Origin: Bacteroidetes bacterium 41-46
GTDB lineage: Bacteria; Bacteroidota; Bacteroidia; Bacteroidales; UBA932
Direction of reading: 5' to 3'
DNA length: 64,000 nucleotides
Assembly (NCBI GenBank): GCA_001897515.1
Contig: MKTA01000006.1
Coordinates: 1 to 64,000, forward strand
Each line of letters starts with the position of its first letter. Position 1 is the stretch's first letter. Both the position numbers and the translations under genes were made by a program. The notes beneath the pieces are model-generated. The model did no database searches. It was given only the letters and a program-made list of their open reading frames with translations, and was not told where the DNA came from. Of the stretch, positions 10,224-18,916 are shown piece by piece.

Positions 10224-13200
10224 TCAGTCAAGATTGACACTTAGTCCCAGACCGCGGAGCTCATGCAGAAGCACGTTAAGGGATTCCGGAATGCCCGGCT
10301 GAGGCATGGTCTCTCCTTTAACGATAGCTTCATAAGCTCTTGAACGTCCTGTAACATCGTCGGACTTGATTGTGAGAATCTCCTGGAGTATGTTGGCTGC
10401 GCCGAATGCTTCAAGCGCCCAAACCTCCATCTCTCCAAAACGCTGGCCTCCAAACTGAGCCTTACCTCCAAGCGGTTGCTGAGTGATAAGGGAGTACGGA
10501 CCTATTGAACGGGCGTGCATCTTATCATCAACCATGTGTCCCAGTTTGAGCATATAGATTATACCCACTGTTGCCGGTTGGTCAAAAAGCTCTCCGGTTC
10601 CGCCGTCTCTAAGGTATGTCTTGCCATACTTTGGAACTCCGGCTTTGTCAGTTTCGGCAGTTATTTCATCCAGTGTTGCACCATCAAAGATTGGTGTACT
10701 GTATTTCTGCCCCAACTTTTGGCCGGCCCATCCAAGCACAGTTTCATAAATCTGTCCAAGGTTCATACGAGATGGTACACCAAGAGGATTGAGAACTATG
10801 TCAACAACTGTTCCGTCTTCAAGGAACGGCATATCCTCGTCGCGTACAACCTTTGCCACAATACCTTTATTTCCGTGTCTTCCTGCCATCTTATCACCTA
10901 CTCTTATTTTACGCTTCTTAGCGATATAAACCTTCGCCAGCTGCATAATTCCGGTAGGGAGTTCGTCACCTATAGTTAAATTGTACTTAATCCTCTTAAG
11001 TTCTGCGTCAAACTCCTTATATGCAATAAGATAGTTATTGATAAGTTGCTTTACAAGAGTATTAGTGTTTTTGTCTGTAGTCCACTTAGCAGGATTGATG
11101 TTTTCATATGAGAGAGAGTTCAGCACATCATAAGTGAATGGCTGCTCTTTTGCAATTAACTCAACACCATAAAGATCGCTAACACCGTTAGATGTTTTGC
11201 TTTTTAGCAGTTCAACCAGTTTTGATATAAAAGTCTGGTGGAGAGCTGCTGCTTTGCGTTGGAAATTCTCGTCAGCTTGCTGGAGCTGATTCTTAGAGGT
11301 TGTCTTTCCGCGTTTGCTGTTCTCTTTGGCGATCTTTGAGAAAAGTCTCTTGTCAATAACAGTTCCTCTTAATGATGGGGTTGCTTTAAGTGAGGCATCC
11401 TTAACATCTCCTGCTTTATCACCGAAAATTGCTCTTAACAGCTTCTCTTCCGGAGATGGATCGCTCTCACCTTTAGGAGTGATTTTTCCTATCAGGATGT
11501 CTCCCGGTTCAACATTAGCACCAATTCTTATTATACCATTCTCATCAAGATCTTTGGTAGCCTCTTCACTTACATTAGGGATATCGGCAGTTAGCTCCTC
11601 CATTCCTCTCTTAGTGTCGCGAACCTCCATTATGTACTCCTCCACGTGGATGGATGTAAGGACATCCTCTCTGAGAAGCCTCTCCGAGACAACAATTGCA
11701 TCTTCAAAGTTATACCCTTTCCAAGGCATGAATGCAACCTTAAGGTTTCTTCCAAGTGCAAGTTCTCCTCCCTGGGTTGCGTAGCCCTCTGTCATTATTT
11801 GTCCAGAGACAACCTTGTCACCTTTCTTAACAATTGGCTTGAGTGTTATAGATGAGTTCTGATTAGTCTTTCTGTAGAGAGGTAGTTTGTAAACAGTTAC
11901 TTCAGGGTCAAAGCTTACAAATCTCTCATTCTCAGTCATCTCATATTTAACATGAATTTCTCGGGCATCAACATAAACAACCTCTCCTTTACCTCTTGCT
12001 ACAATCTGTGTTCTGGAATCTCTTACCACAGGACCCTCAAGTCCGGTACCTACGATAGGTGATTCCGGGCGGATAAGTGGAACGGCCTGTCTCATCATAT
12101 TGGATCCCATAAGCGCACGGTTTGCGTCGTCATGCTCAAGGAAAGGAATAAGTGAAGCGGCAATTGATGCTATCTGGTTAGGAGAAACATCCACCAGGTC
12201 AACCTTAGACTTGTCAACCACAGGATAGTCCGCCTCATATCGGCATTTAATCCTTTCATCAGTAATCAGTCCATCTTCTGCAATATGCACGTTAGCCTGT
12301 GCTACCATCTTCTGCTCCTCATCCTCTGCACTCATATATATGCACCCTTTTGCAGTCATATCTACAAACCCTTCAACAACTTTTCTGTATGGGGTCTCAA
12401 TAAAACCAAGGTCGTTAATTTTTGCATAAACGCATAGTGAGGAAATCAGACCGATATTTGGTCCCTCAGGTGTCTCAATAGGGCAAAGTCTGCCGTAGTG
12501 AGTATAGTGTACGTCGCGTACCTCAAAACCGGCACGATCCCTTGAGAGACCTCCCGGACCCAGAGCAGAGAGTCTTCTCTTGTGAGTCATCTCAGCTAGT
12601 GGATTTGTCTGGTCCATAAACTGAGATAGCTGGCTTGACCCAAAGAATGAGTTGATTACAGACGAGAGCGTTTTAGCATTAATAAGGTCTATCGGATAGA
12701 AGACCTCATTATCACGAACATTCATTCTCTCTCTTATGGTTCTTGCCATCCTTGACAGACCTACGCTAAACTGATTTGCAAGCTGTTCACCTACTGTTCT
12801 GATACGTCTGTTGCTAAGGTGGTCAATATCATCTACAACTGCCTTTGAGTTGATAAGCTGTATGAGGTAGCGGATAATTTCAATGATATCCTGTTTTGTC
12901 AGAACTCTGTTCTCGTTAGGGATATTCAGATTAAGCTTCTGGTTGAGCCTGTATCTTCCCACCTCTCCAAGGTCATATCTCTTGTCAGAGAAGAAGAGTT
13001 TGTCAATTACGTCGCGTGCAGTAGCCTCATCTGCCGGTCTTGAGTTTCTAAGAACGAAATATGTATGTTCAACAGCCTCTTTTCCGTTATTGCACTGGTC
13101 TTTCTGCAGCGTATTGGTTATTATTGCGAAGTCGTTAAGATTCACATCCTCTTTGTGTATTAGGATTGTGCTTACTCCTGACTCCAGTATTTCATCTATA

Positions 13201-14042
13201 TGTTCCTCTTCAAGCACTGTCTCGCGTTCAAGGATAACTCTTACGCGCTCTATGTAAACAACCTCTCCTGTATCTTCGTCAACGAAATCTTCATTCCAGG
13301 AGGTTAATACTTTTGCTGCAAGCTTGCTGCCTACACACTTTTTGAGGTTTGCCTTTGTAACCTTAACTTCGTTAGCAAGTCCAAAGATGTCCAGGATCTC
13401 TTTGTCGCTTTCGTATCCTATTGCCCGAAGAAGGGTTGTTACAGGAAGTTTCTTTTTCCTGTCTATATATGCATACATGACATTGTTTATGTCAGTTGCA
13501 AACTCTATCCACGATCCCTTGAACGGAATTATACGTGCTGAATAGAGCTTTGTACCATTGGCGTGAAGACTCTGTCCAAAGAAAACGCCTGGTGAACGGT
13601 GGAGCTGGGAGACTATCACTCTCTCCGAACCGTTGATTACGAATGTCCCGCGTGGGGTCATGTAAGGAATTGTTCCAAGATAAACATCCTGGATCATGGT
13701 TTCAAAATCCTCGTGGGTTGGATCTGTACAGTAAAGTTTCAACTTAGCTTTGAGTGGAACGCTATAGGTTAGACCTCTGTCAAGGCATTCCTCAATAGAG
13801 TACTTAGGAGGGTCTATGAAATAGTCAATAAACTCAAGAACAAAGCTGTTGCGAGTGTCCGTAATAGGGAATATCTCTTGAAATACTTTGTACAGTCCTT
13901 CGTTTCTCCTGTTTTCAGGGGTTGTGTCAAGCTGAAAGAAATCTCTGAATGATTTCAGCTGAACCTCAAGAAAATCTGGATAGTCCAGTAGGGACTTTGA
14001 AGTCGCGAATGTAATCCGCTGATTGATATTTGTTTGCGACAT
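10224..14042 (-). CDS. rpoB: DNA-directed RNA polymerase subunit beta
   Basis: This is the beta subunit of RNA polymerase, 1272 residues, full length. The rifampicin-region pattern is clear ([18 protein letters not shown], then [19 protein letters not shown]). Further conserved blocks are [22 protein letters not shown] and GRHGNKG. The C-terminal [19 protein letters not shown] is also intact. The residues within the rifampicin region look like the wild-type pattern for the phylum. The gene follows rplL after a 103-base gap that holds a strong terminator-like hairpin, so rpoBC is probably expressed at a different level from the ribosomal genes. Confidence 0.99.
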   Translation of the reverse strand: MSQTNINQRITFATSKSLLDYPDFLEVQLKSFRDFFQLDTTPENRRNEGLYKVFQEIFPITDTRNSFVLEFIDYFIDPPKYSIEECLDRGLTYSVPLKAKLKLYCTDPTHEDFETMIQDVYLGTIPYMTPRGTFVINGSERVIVSQLHRSPGVFFGQSLHANGTKLYSARIIPFKGSWIEFATDINNVMYAYIDRKKKLPVTTLLRAIGYESDKEILDIFGLANEVKVTKANLKKCVGSKLAAKVLTSWNEDFVDEDTGEVVYIERVRVILERETVLEEEHIDEILESGVSTILIHKEDVNLNDFAIITNTLQKDQCNNGKEAVEHTYFVLRNSRPADEATARDVIDKLFFSDKRYDLGEVGRYRLNQKLNLNIPNENRVLTKQDIIEIIRYLIQLINSKAVVDDIDHLSNRRIRTVGEQLANQFSVGLSRMARTIRERMNVRDNEVFYPIDLINAKTLSSVINSFFGSSQLSQFMDQTNPLAEMTHKRRLSALGPGGLSRDRAGFEVRDVHYTHYGRLCPIETPEGPNIGLISSLCVYAKINDLGFIETPYRKVVEGFVDMTAKGCIYMSAEDEEQKMVAQANVHIAEDGLITDERIKCRYEADYPVVDKSKVDLVDVSPNQIASIAASLIPFLEHDDANRALMGSNMMRQAVPLIRPESPIVGTGLEGPVVRDSRTQIVARGKGEVVYVDAREIHVKYEMTENERFVSFDPEVTVYKLPLYRKTNQNSSITLKPIVKKGDKVVSGQIMTEGYATQGGELALGRNLKVAFMPWKGYNFEDAIVVSERLLREDVLTSIHVEEYIMEVRDTKRGMEELTADIPNVSEEATKDLDENGIIRIGANVEPGDILIGKITPKGESDPSPEEKLLRAIFGDKAGDVKDASLKATPSLRGTVIDKRLFSKIAKENSKRGKTTSKNQLQQADENFQRKAAALHQTFISKLVELLKSKTSNGVSDLYGVELIAKEQPFTYDVLNSLSYENINPAKWTTDKNTNTLVKQLINNYLIAYKEFDAELKRIKYNLTIGDELPTGIMQLAKVYIAKKRKIRVGDKMAGRHGNKGIVAKVVRDEDMPFLEDGTVVDIVLNPLGVPSRMNLGQIYETVLGWAGQKLGQKYSTPIFDGATLDEITAETDKAGVPKYGKTYLRDGGTGELFDQPATVGIIYMLKLGHMVDDKMHARSIGPYSLITQQPLGGKAQFGGQRFGEMEVWALEAFGAANILQEILTIKSDDVTGRSRAYEAIVKGETMPQPGIPESLNVLLHELRGLGLSVNLD

Positions 14043-14080
14043 TTTATTCGGATTGGTTGAAAATATGTTAAAATAACGAC

Positions 14081-14112
14081 AAAAAGGCTTAGAGCCGTTT
14101 AGGCTCTAAACC
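14081..14112 (-). terminator. Terminator-like hairpin (possible attenuator) between rplL and rpoB
   Basis: Read on the minus strand, an 11-bp stem (GGTTTAGAGCC with GGCTCTAAGCC, one T-G wobble) closes a 5-base loop and is followed at once by TTTTTG. It lies after rplL and about 40 bases before the rpoB start. That is the shape of an intrinsic terminator inside an operon, so partial termination that lowers rpoBC relative to the L10-L7/L12 genes is the natural reading. Escherichia coli is known to have an attenuator in the same gap. Confidence 0.75.
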
Positions 14113-14124
14113 TGATATTGATTA

Positions 14125-14137
14125 CCCGATCAACGGG
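14125..14137. repeat. Small hairpin in the rplL-rpoB gap
   Basis: CCCG, a 5-base loop (ATCAA), then CGGG lies just after the rplL stop codon and before the larger terminator-like hairpin. The stem is only 4 bp and has no T-run, so it may be a pausing or processing element or nothing. Confidence 0.3.
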
Positions 14138-14145
14138 ATGTAGAG

Positions 14146-14520
14146 TTATTTAATCTCAACTTCTCCGCCTGCTTCTTCCAATTGTGCTTTTACTTGTTCA
14201 GCTTCGGCTTTTGATACTTTCTCCTTGATAGCCTTAGGAGCTGCATCTACTAGATCTTTAGCCTCTTTAAGACCAAGACCGGTGATCTCCTTAACAACTT
14301 TCACAATTTGGAGCTTTGCCTGACCAGGTGACTTAAGAATAACATCGAACTGGGTTTGCTCAGCAACTTCAGCTACAGCTGCAACTGCAGGACCGGCAAC
14401 AGCTACAGCAGCTGCTGCTGGCTCAATGCCATACTCCTCTTTGAGGATCTTTGCCAATTCTTGTACATCTTTTACAGACAGGTTAACTAATTCTTCTGCA
14501 AATTTTTTGATATCTGCCAT
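14146..14520 (-). CDS. rplL: 50S ribosomal protein L7/L12
   Basis: This protein of 124 residues forms the mobile stalk of the large ribosomal subunit that recruits translation GTPases. The N-terminal dimerisation helix (residues about 1-30, [16 protein letters not shown]) is followed by an Ala-rich hinge at about 34-52. The C-terminal factor-binding domain includes [20 protein letters not shown]. It follows rplJ by 38 bases, the order found in nearly all bacteria. Confidence 0.98.
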   Translation of the reverse strand: MADIKKFAEELVNLSVKDVQELAKILKEEYGIEPAAAAVAVAGPAVAAVAEVAEQTQFDVILKSPGQAKLQIVKVVKEITGLGLKEAKDLVDAAPKAIKEKVSKAEAEQVKAQLEEAGGEVEIK

Positions 14521-14558
14521 GGTTGTAAATATTTAAATGATTTTTAATTTTCTTTTGG

Positions 14559-15083
14559 TTACTCTTTTTCTGATAGTGTCTTAACGATACCTGCAATCTT
14601 GCCTCCTCCGCTTGATTCAAGCGCAGAGATAACATTACGAACAGGTGCCTGAAGAAGACCAATGATGTCTCCGATGAGTTCTTCACGAGACTTGATTGCT
14701 ACTAGTGCATCAAGTTGGTTCTCTCCAACATAAGCACATTCCTGTACATATGCGCCCTTCAAAACAGGTTTCCCGTGTTTTTTTCCGAACTCTTTTATAA
14801 GTTTGGCTGGTGAGTTCACAACCTCTGTGAACATCACTGCTGAAGGACCTTCAAGTATAGGGAAGAGCAGCTCAACTTCTTTATTTCCCTTGGTCTCCAA
14901 GGCTTTGCGAAGCAGGGTGTTCTTTACAACAACCAGTTTAATCTGTTTTTCGAAGCAAGTACGGCGCAATAGAGCTGTTTTCTCGGCGTTTAGGCCAGAG
15001 ATATCAGCCAGGTAGAAATCAGGTGTTTTCTCAAGTTGCGCTGCCAAGCTTTCAATAATCTGTGTTTTTTCTTCTTTTCTCAT
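14559..15083 (-). CDS. rplJ: 50S ribosomal protein L10
   Basis: L10 anchors the L7/L12 dimers to the ribosome through its C-terminal helix. The 174-residue length is normal. The start MRKEEKTQIIESLA and the block LRRTCFEKQIKLVVVKNTLL (residues about 38-57) are typical. In many bacteria L10 represses its own operon by binding the mRNA leader. The rplA-rplJ gap here is only 12 bases, so if such a leader exists it must overlap the end of rplA. Confidence 0.98.
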   Translation of the reverse strand: MRKEEKTQIIESLAAQLEKTPDFYLADISGLNAEKTALLRRTCFEKQIKLVVVKNTLLRKALETKGNKEVELLFPILEGPSAVMFTEVVNSPAKLIKEFGKKHGKPVLKGAYVQECAYVGENQLDALVAIKSREELIGDIIGLLQAPVRNVISALESSGGGKIAGIVKTLSEKE

Positions 15084-15095
15084 AAACCAAATTTA

Positions 15096-15797
15096 TTATT
15101 CAGCAGCACTAAACGACTTGCTATCGATATTAATACCGGGACTCATTGTAGAAGAGATAAATATGCTCTTTACATATGTACCCTTAAGCGCTTGCGGTTT
15201 AAGTTTGATAATTGTATTGATAAGCTCAAGTGCGTTCTCTGCAAGTTGGTGAGGGTCAAAAGAGACTTTACCAATAGATGCATGAACAACACCTTGTTTA
15301 TCAACTTTAAAATCAATCTTACCAGCCTTAACCTCTTTAACAGCCTGTGCTATATCCATAGTTACAGTTCCTGTTTTAGGGTTTGGCATAAGACCGCGAG
15401 GTCCAAGGATACGACCAATGGCTCCAATCTTGGCCATTACAGATGGTGTACAGATTATCACGTCAATATCGGTCCATCCGCCCTTTATCTTTTCAATATA
15501 GTCGTCAAGTCCAACGTGGTCTGCACCAGCTTCCTTTGCTTCATTCTCCTTGTCTGGAGTACAAAGTACAAGTACACGAACGGTCTTACCTGTTCCGTGA
15601 GGAAGAGTCACCACGCCACGAACCATTTGATTGGCTTTGCGTGGATCTACACCAAGGCGCATTGCAACGTCAACTGAAGCGTCAAACTTTGTAAAAGAGA
15701 TCTCTTTTACAAGGTTACAAGCTTCAAGAAGTTTGTATTGCTTCTGCGGATCAACCTTTGCGTATACTATTTTTTGATTTTTTGTCAGCTTACTCAT
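15096..15797 (-). CDS. rplA: 50S ribosomal protein L1
   Basis: L1 binds 23S rRNA at the L1 stalk and assists E-site tRNA release. The 233 residues include the signature block around [15 protein letters not shown], which is diagnostic. The gene sits between rplK (14-base gap) and rplJ (12-base gap), the canonical order. Confidence 0.98.
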   Translation of the reverse strand: MSKLTKNQKIVYAKVDPQKQYKLLEACNLVKEISFTKFDASVDVAMRLGVDPRKANQMVRGVVTLPHGTGKTVRVLVLCTPDKENEAKEAGADHVGLDDYIEKIKGGWTDIDVIICTPSVMAKIGAIGRILGPRGLMPNPKTGTVTMDIAQAVKEVKAGKIDFKVDKQGVVHASIGKVSFDPHQLAENALELINTIIKLKPQALKGTYVKSIFISSTMSPGINIDSKSFSAAE

Positions 15798-15811
15798 TTT
15801 CGCAGGATTTT

Positions 15812-16258
15812 TTAAATTACATCTTCAGGAAATGTGCCAGTAACATTGATACCCATACTGCGTGCAGTTCCGGCTACCATAGTCATGGCAGACTTCAAAG
15901 TGAACGCATTCATGTCCGGCATCTTGTCTGTAGCTATCTCGCGGATCTGCTCCCACGTCACACTGCCCACCTTTTTCCTGTTTGGTTCCGCTGAACCGCT
16001 CTGGATCTTGGCAGCCTCTTTCAACTGAACAGCCACTGGTGGTTGCTTTACAATAAATGTAAATGACTTATCGCTGAATACAGTGATAATGACGGGCAGA
16101 ATTTTACCGGCCTTATCCTGGGTGCGGGCATTAAACTGCTTGCAGAAATCCATAATGTTCACACCCTTTGAACCGAGAGCCGGTCCTACGGGAGGAGAAG
16201 GATTCGCTGCACCGCCTTTAATCTGCAATTTAATGAGTGCGGCAACTTCTTTAGCCAT
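15812..16258 (-). CDS. rplK: 50S ribosomal protein L11
   Basis: L11 is part of the GTPase-associated centre and is needed for RelA-type stringent sensing in many bacteria. The 148-residue protein has the Pro-rich N-terminal motif [20 protein letters not shown] and the C-terminal rRNA-binding domain with [10 protein letters not shown]. It starts 13 bases after the nusG stop. Confidence 0.98.
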   Translation of the reverse strand: MAKEVAALIKLQIKGGAANPSPPVGPALGSKGVNIMDFCKQFNARTQDKAGKILPVIITVFSDKSFTFIVKQPPVAVQLKEAAKIQSGSAEPNRKKVGSVTWEQIREIATDKMPDMNAFTLKSAMTMVAGTARSMGINVTGTFPEDVI

Positions 16259-16271
16259 AATTAATGATTTT

Positions 16272-16826
16272 TTATTCTTTTACTACTTGAACAAAATTCA
16301 ACTCCAGGAGAGTTTTTCTTCCAAAAATCTTCACCATTACCTTCACCTTCTTCTTATCTTCATCAATCTCCTCTACGGTTCCGTCAAAGCCATTGAAAGG
16401 GCCGTCAACAACTTTGACAGCTTCTCCAATGATAAATGGTGTGATATTCTCCTCCTCCATATCGGCCAACTCGTCAACCTTACCTAAGATACGGTTAACC
16501 TCTGCCTGACGAAGAGGCACGGGATTATTATCCTTTGATGCCTTATCTGTCAGAAAACCTGATACGTGTGGAATGTCTCGTATTATAAGCTGGATTTCCG
16601 GTGTAAGGATAGCCTCAATAAGAATATAGCCGGGAAAGAAAATTCTCTCAGTAGATACCTTTTTACCATTTTTAACCTGGTAAACCTTCTCTGTAGGTAT
16701 AAGGACCTGAAAAATTCTGTCCTCAAGCTTGAGTCGTTTAATTTCTCCCTCAATATACTCTTTGGCTTTCTTCTCCTTGCCTCCGGCAGCTCTTACGACA
16801 TACCAATTTTTGGTAACTTCACTCAT
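16272..16826 (-). CDS. nusG: Transcription termination/antitermination protein NusG
   Basis: NusG binds RNA polymerase and links it to Rho or to the ribosome. I place the start at the ATG at 16826 ([16 protein letters not shown]), giving 184 residues. The frame is open for 43 more codons upstream, but those overlap secE and do not look like NusG. The N-terminal NGN domain includes GYILIEAIL and the C-terminal KOW domain includes [19 protein letters not shown]. It follows secE by 2 bases, the near-universal secE-nusG pairing. Confidence 0.97.
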   Translation of the reverse strand: MSEVTKNWYVVRAAGGKEKKAKEYIEGEIKRLKLEDRIFQVLIPTEKVYQVKNGKKVSTERIFFPGYILIEAILTPEIQLIIRDIPHVSGFLTDKASKDNNPVPLRQAEVNRILGKVDELADMEEENITPFIIGEAVKVVDGPFNGFDGTVEEIDEDKKKVKVMVKIFGRKTLLELNFVQVVKE

Positions 16827-16828
16827 AA

Positions 16829-17023
16829 TTAGTACAACAGATTGTAAATGGTTGTCATAATGTTCCTGAAACCAAAGTCCATAACAAAAATGACCCCGGC
16901 AAAGATAAGAGATGCAACCATAACAACTATGGCTGAGCTCTGCAACTGCGCCCAAGTGGGCCAGCTAACCTTGTTTACCAATTCGGTGTACGATTCCTGA
17001 AGATACAACTTTATCTTGTTCAT
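16829..17023 (-). CDS. secE: Preprotein translocase subunit SecE
   Basis: SecE is the small clamp subunit of the SecYEG channel in the inner membrane. I choose the start at 17023 (MNKIKLYLQESY), giving 64 residues. An upstream in-frame extension of 25 codons is basic and not like SecE. The conserved amphipathic segment ESYTELVNKVSWPTW precedes a single transmembrane helix (SSAIVVMVASLIFAGVIFVM). Single-helix SecE is normal outside gamma-proteobacteria. Confidence 0.95.
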   Translation of the reverse strand: MNKIKLYLQESYTELVNKVSWPTWAQLQSSAIVVMVASLIFAGVIFVMDFGFRNIMTTIYNLLY

Positions 17024-17106
17024 CTTTTTTTGATTGTCGGTCTTTGCAGTTGGAAGCTTCTGCATTAACCGGATTGTTAAAAACCGACGCGTAACCATCG
17101 GTTTTG

Positions 17107-17177
17107 CAGGGGCAGAGAGATTCGAACTCCCATCAACGGTTTTGGAGACCGCTATTCTACCCTTGAACTATGCCCCT
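17107..17177 (-). tRNA. tRNA-Trp (CCA anticodon)
   Basis: Read on the minus strand, the acceptor stem AGGGGCA pairs with TGCCCCT. The anticodon arm is GCGGT-CTCCAAA-ACCGT with anticodon CCA. The T arm is GGGAG-TTCGAAT-CTCTC. The 3' CCA tail is not fully encoded. It lies between tuf and secE, its usual place in Bacteroidota. Confidence 0.95.
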
Positions 17178-17182
17178 ATATA

Positions 17183-17213
17183 AAGTTAGTCACCTTTCAT
17201 GGGTGACTAACTT
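17183..17213. repeat. Perfect 12-bp stem-loop between tuf and tRNA-Trp
   Basis: AAGTTAGTCACC at 17183-17194 and GGTGACTAACTT at 17202-17213 pair perfectly around a 7-base loop. The hairpin sits 13 bases after the tuf stop codon. Read on the minus strand it is followed by TATATAGGGGC, the start of tRNA-Trp, and not by a T-run. It may be an RNase cleavage or mRNA-end stabilising hairpin that separates tuf mRNA from the tRNA, or a weak terminator. Confidence 0.7.
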
Positions 17214-17226
17214 ATGGAATATTCAA

Positions 17227-18414
17227 TTAGTCAACAATCTCAGTAACCTGACCTGCACCAACTGTACGTCCACCTTCGCGAATAGCGAAACGGAGACCGA
17301 TGTTGAGAGCTACAGGGTAGATAAGCTCAACTGTAATTGTTACGTTGTCACCAGGCATAACCATCTTGGTTCCTTCAGGAAGAACGATCTCACCTGTGAT
17401 ATCCAGTGTACGGATAAAGAACTGAGGACGGTATTTGTCGTGGAATGGAGTGTGACGACCACCTTCATCTTTCTTAAGAACGTAGATTTCTGCTTTGAAC
17501 TTCTTATGAGGAGTGATGGTGTTAGGTCTTGCGATAACCTGACCACGTTTGATCTCTTTCTTGTCAATACCGCGAAGAAGAAGACCTACGTTGTCACCGG
17601 CCTCGCCTCTGTCAAGAATCTTACGGAACATCTCAACACCTGTAACAGTTGATTTTTTAGGCTCTTCACCAAGACCGATAATTTGAATCTCTTCACCGGT
17701 TTTGATAACACCTGTCTCAATACGACCTGTAGCAACAGTACCACGTCCTGTGATTGAGAATACGTCTTCAACAGGCATTAGGAATGGCTTCTCGTTGTCA
17801 CGTGGAGGAATTGGAACATACTCATCAACGGATGCCATAAGCTCCATTACCTTCTCTTCCCACTGTGCGTCACCGTTAAGTGCACCAAGAGCAGAACCGC
17901 GGATAACAGGAGCGTTATCTCCGTCAAAGTTGTAGAAGCTAAGAAGTTCACGAACCTCCATCTCTACAAGGTCAATCATCTCAGGGTCGTCAACAATATC
18001 AACTTTATTAAGGAAAACTACAATTCTGGGAACGTTTACTTGACGTGCAAGAAGGATGTGCTCGCGTGTCTGAGGCATAGGGCCGTCAGTAGCGGCAACA
18101 ACCAGGATAGCACCGTCCATTTGGGCAGCACCTGTTACCATGTTCTTAACATAGTCGGCGTGACCAGGGCAGTCAACGTGAGCATAGTGACGATTCTCAG
18201 TCTGATACTCAACGTGTGAAGTGTTAATAGTAATACCACGCTCTTTCTCTTCAGGAGCGTTGTCAATTGAATCAAATGAGCGAACTTCAGAGAGACCTTT
18301 TCTGGCAAGCACCATTGTGATTGCAGCGGTCAGTGTGGTTTTTCCGTGGTCAACGTGGCCAATGGTGCCTATATTGACGTGCGGCTTGTCCCTTTTAAAA
18401 GTTTCTTTTGCCAT
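17227..18414 (-). CDS. tuf: Translation elongation factor Tu
   Basis: EF-Tu is the GTPase that delivers aminoacyl-tRNA to the ribosome. The 395-residue protein is complete. The G1 motif GHVDHGKT is at residues 19-26, and DCPGH (G3) and NKVD (G4) are intact. The switch-I region ends with [16 protein letters not shown]. The gene is flanked on both sides by tRNA genes: four upstream and tRNA-Trp downstream. Confidence 0.99.
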   Translation of the reverse strand: MAKETFKRDKPHVNIGTIGHVDHGKTTLTAAITMVLARKGLSEVRSFDSIDNAPEEKERGITINTSHVEYQTENRHYAHVDCPGHADYVKNMVTGAAQMDGAILVVAATDGPMPQTREHILLARQVNVPRIVVFLNKVDIVDDPEMIDLVEMEVRELLSFYNFDGDNAPVIRGSALGALNGDAQWEEKVMELMASVDEYVPIPPRDNEKPFLMPVEDVFSITGRGTVATGRIETGVIKTGEEIQIIGLGEEPKKSTVTGVEMFRKILDRGEAGDNVGLLLRGIDKKEIKRGQVIARPNTITPHKKFKAEIYVLKKDEGGRHTPFHDKYRPQFFIRTLDITGEIVLPEGTKMVMPGDNVTITVELIYPVALNIGLRFAIREGGRTVGAGQVTEIVD

Positions 18415-18457
18415 AATAGTAAAATTAAATATTAATGAATTTATTACACACTTGTAG

Positions 18458-18529
18458 AGCCGGTGACGGGAATTGAACCCGTGACCTCTTCCTTACCAAG
18501 GAAGCGCTCTACCCCTGAGCTACACTGGC
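18458..18529 (-). tRNA. tRNA-Thr (GGT anticodon)
   Basis: Read on the minus strand, the acceptor stem GCCAGTG pairs with CACCGGC, with one wobble. The anticodon arm is CTTCC-TTGGTAA-GGAAG with anticodon GGT. The T arm is CACGG-GTTCAATTC-CCGT. It is the last of four tRNAs ahead of tuf. Confidence 0.96.
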
Positions 18530-18537
18530 TTACTAAG

Positions 18538-18610
18538 AGCGGAAGACGAGGTTCGAACCCGCGACCCTCAGCTTGGAAGGCTGATGCTCTACCGACTGAG
18601 CTACTTCCGC
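18538..18610 (-). tRNA. tRNA-Gly (TCC anticodon)
   Basis: Read on the minus strand, the acceptor stem GCGGAAG pairs with CTTCCGC. The anticodon arm is TCAGC-CTTCCAA-GCTGA with anticodon TCC. The T loop is GTTCGAAC. It lies 8 bases from the preceding tRNA-Thr gene. Confidence 0.96.
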
Positions 18611-18626
18611 AATAAATAAAAATAAG

Positions 18627-18709
18627 TGGGGAGAGCAGGATTCGAACCTACGAAGGCGTACGCCAGCAGATTTACAGTCTGCCCCAGTTGGCCACTTTGG
18701 TATCTCCCC
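18627..18709 (-). tRNA. tRNA-Tyr (GTA anticodon)
   Basis: Read on the minus strand, the acceptor stem GGGGAGA pairs with TCTCCCC. The anticodon loop CTGTAAA carries anticodon GTA. The long variable arm (class II, about 83 bases in all) is as expected for bacterial tRNA-Tyr. Confidence 0.96.
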
Positions 18710-18736
18710 AATACTGCATTCGTTCAAAAAACTTAG

Positions 18737-18810
18737 AGCCGATGGAGGGATTCGAACCCCCGACCAGCTGATTACAAATCAGCTGCTCTGGCCAACTGAG
18801 CTACATCGGC
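18737..18810 (-). tRNA. tRNA-Thr (TGT anticodon)
   Basis: Read on the minus strand, the acceptor stem GCCGATG pairs with CATCGGC. The anticodon arm is GCTGA-TTTGTAA-TCAGC with anticodon TGT. It is the first gene of the tRNA-tuf-rpoBC supercluster, about 35 bases after the -7 element. Confidence 0.96.
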
Positions 18811-18845
18811 ATTTATTGCTCTTCCCCTTTTAATTTTAGGGACTG

Positions 18846-18876
18846 CAAAGATATAGGTTTTTGATTAAACTCCAAA
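18846..18876 (-). promoter_or_regulatory. Bacteroidota-type promoter for the tRNA-tuf-rpoBC supercluster
   Basis: On the minus strand TTTG (18876-18873) is followed after exactly 19 bases by TATCTTTG (18853-18846). This is the consensus of the Bacteroidota primary sigma factor. Transcription should begin near 18840, about 30 bases ahead of tRNA-Thr(TGT). It is the best promoter match in the window. Confidence 0.8.
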
Positions 18877-18916
18877 AAAAAATCTAAAATTATTGTGAGC
18901 CTGTTTTAAAATCCAT

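Noticed and set aside
10515-10979. Plus-strand open frame of 154 codons inside rpoB
   Set aside because: It is antisense to conserved rpoB codons and has no recognisable protein features.
15036-15677. Plus-strand open frame of 213 codons antisense to rplA and the rplJ start
   Set aside because: It is Cys/Asn-rich with no family pattern, and the opposite strand is clearly L1 and L10.
18533-18727. Open frame across the tRNA-Gly and tRNA-Tyr genes
   Set aside because: The sequence is fully explained by two folded tRNA genes.
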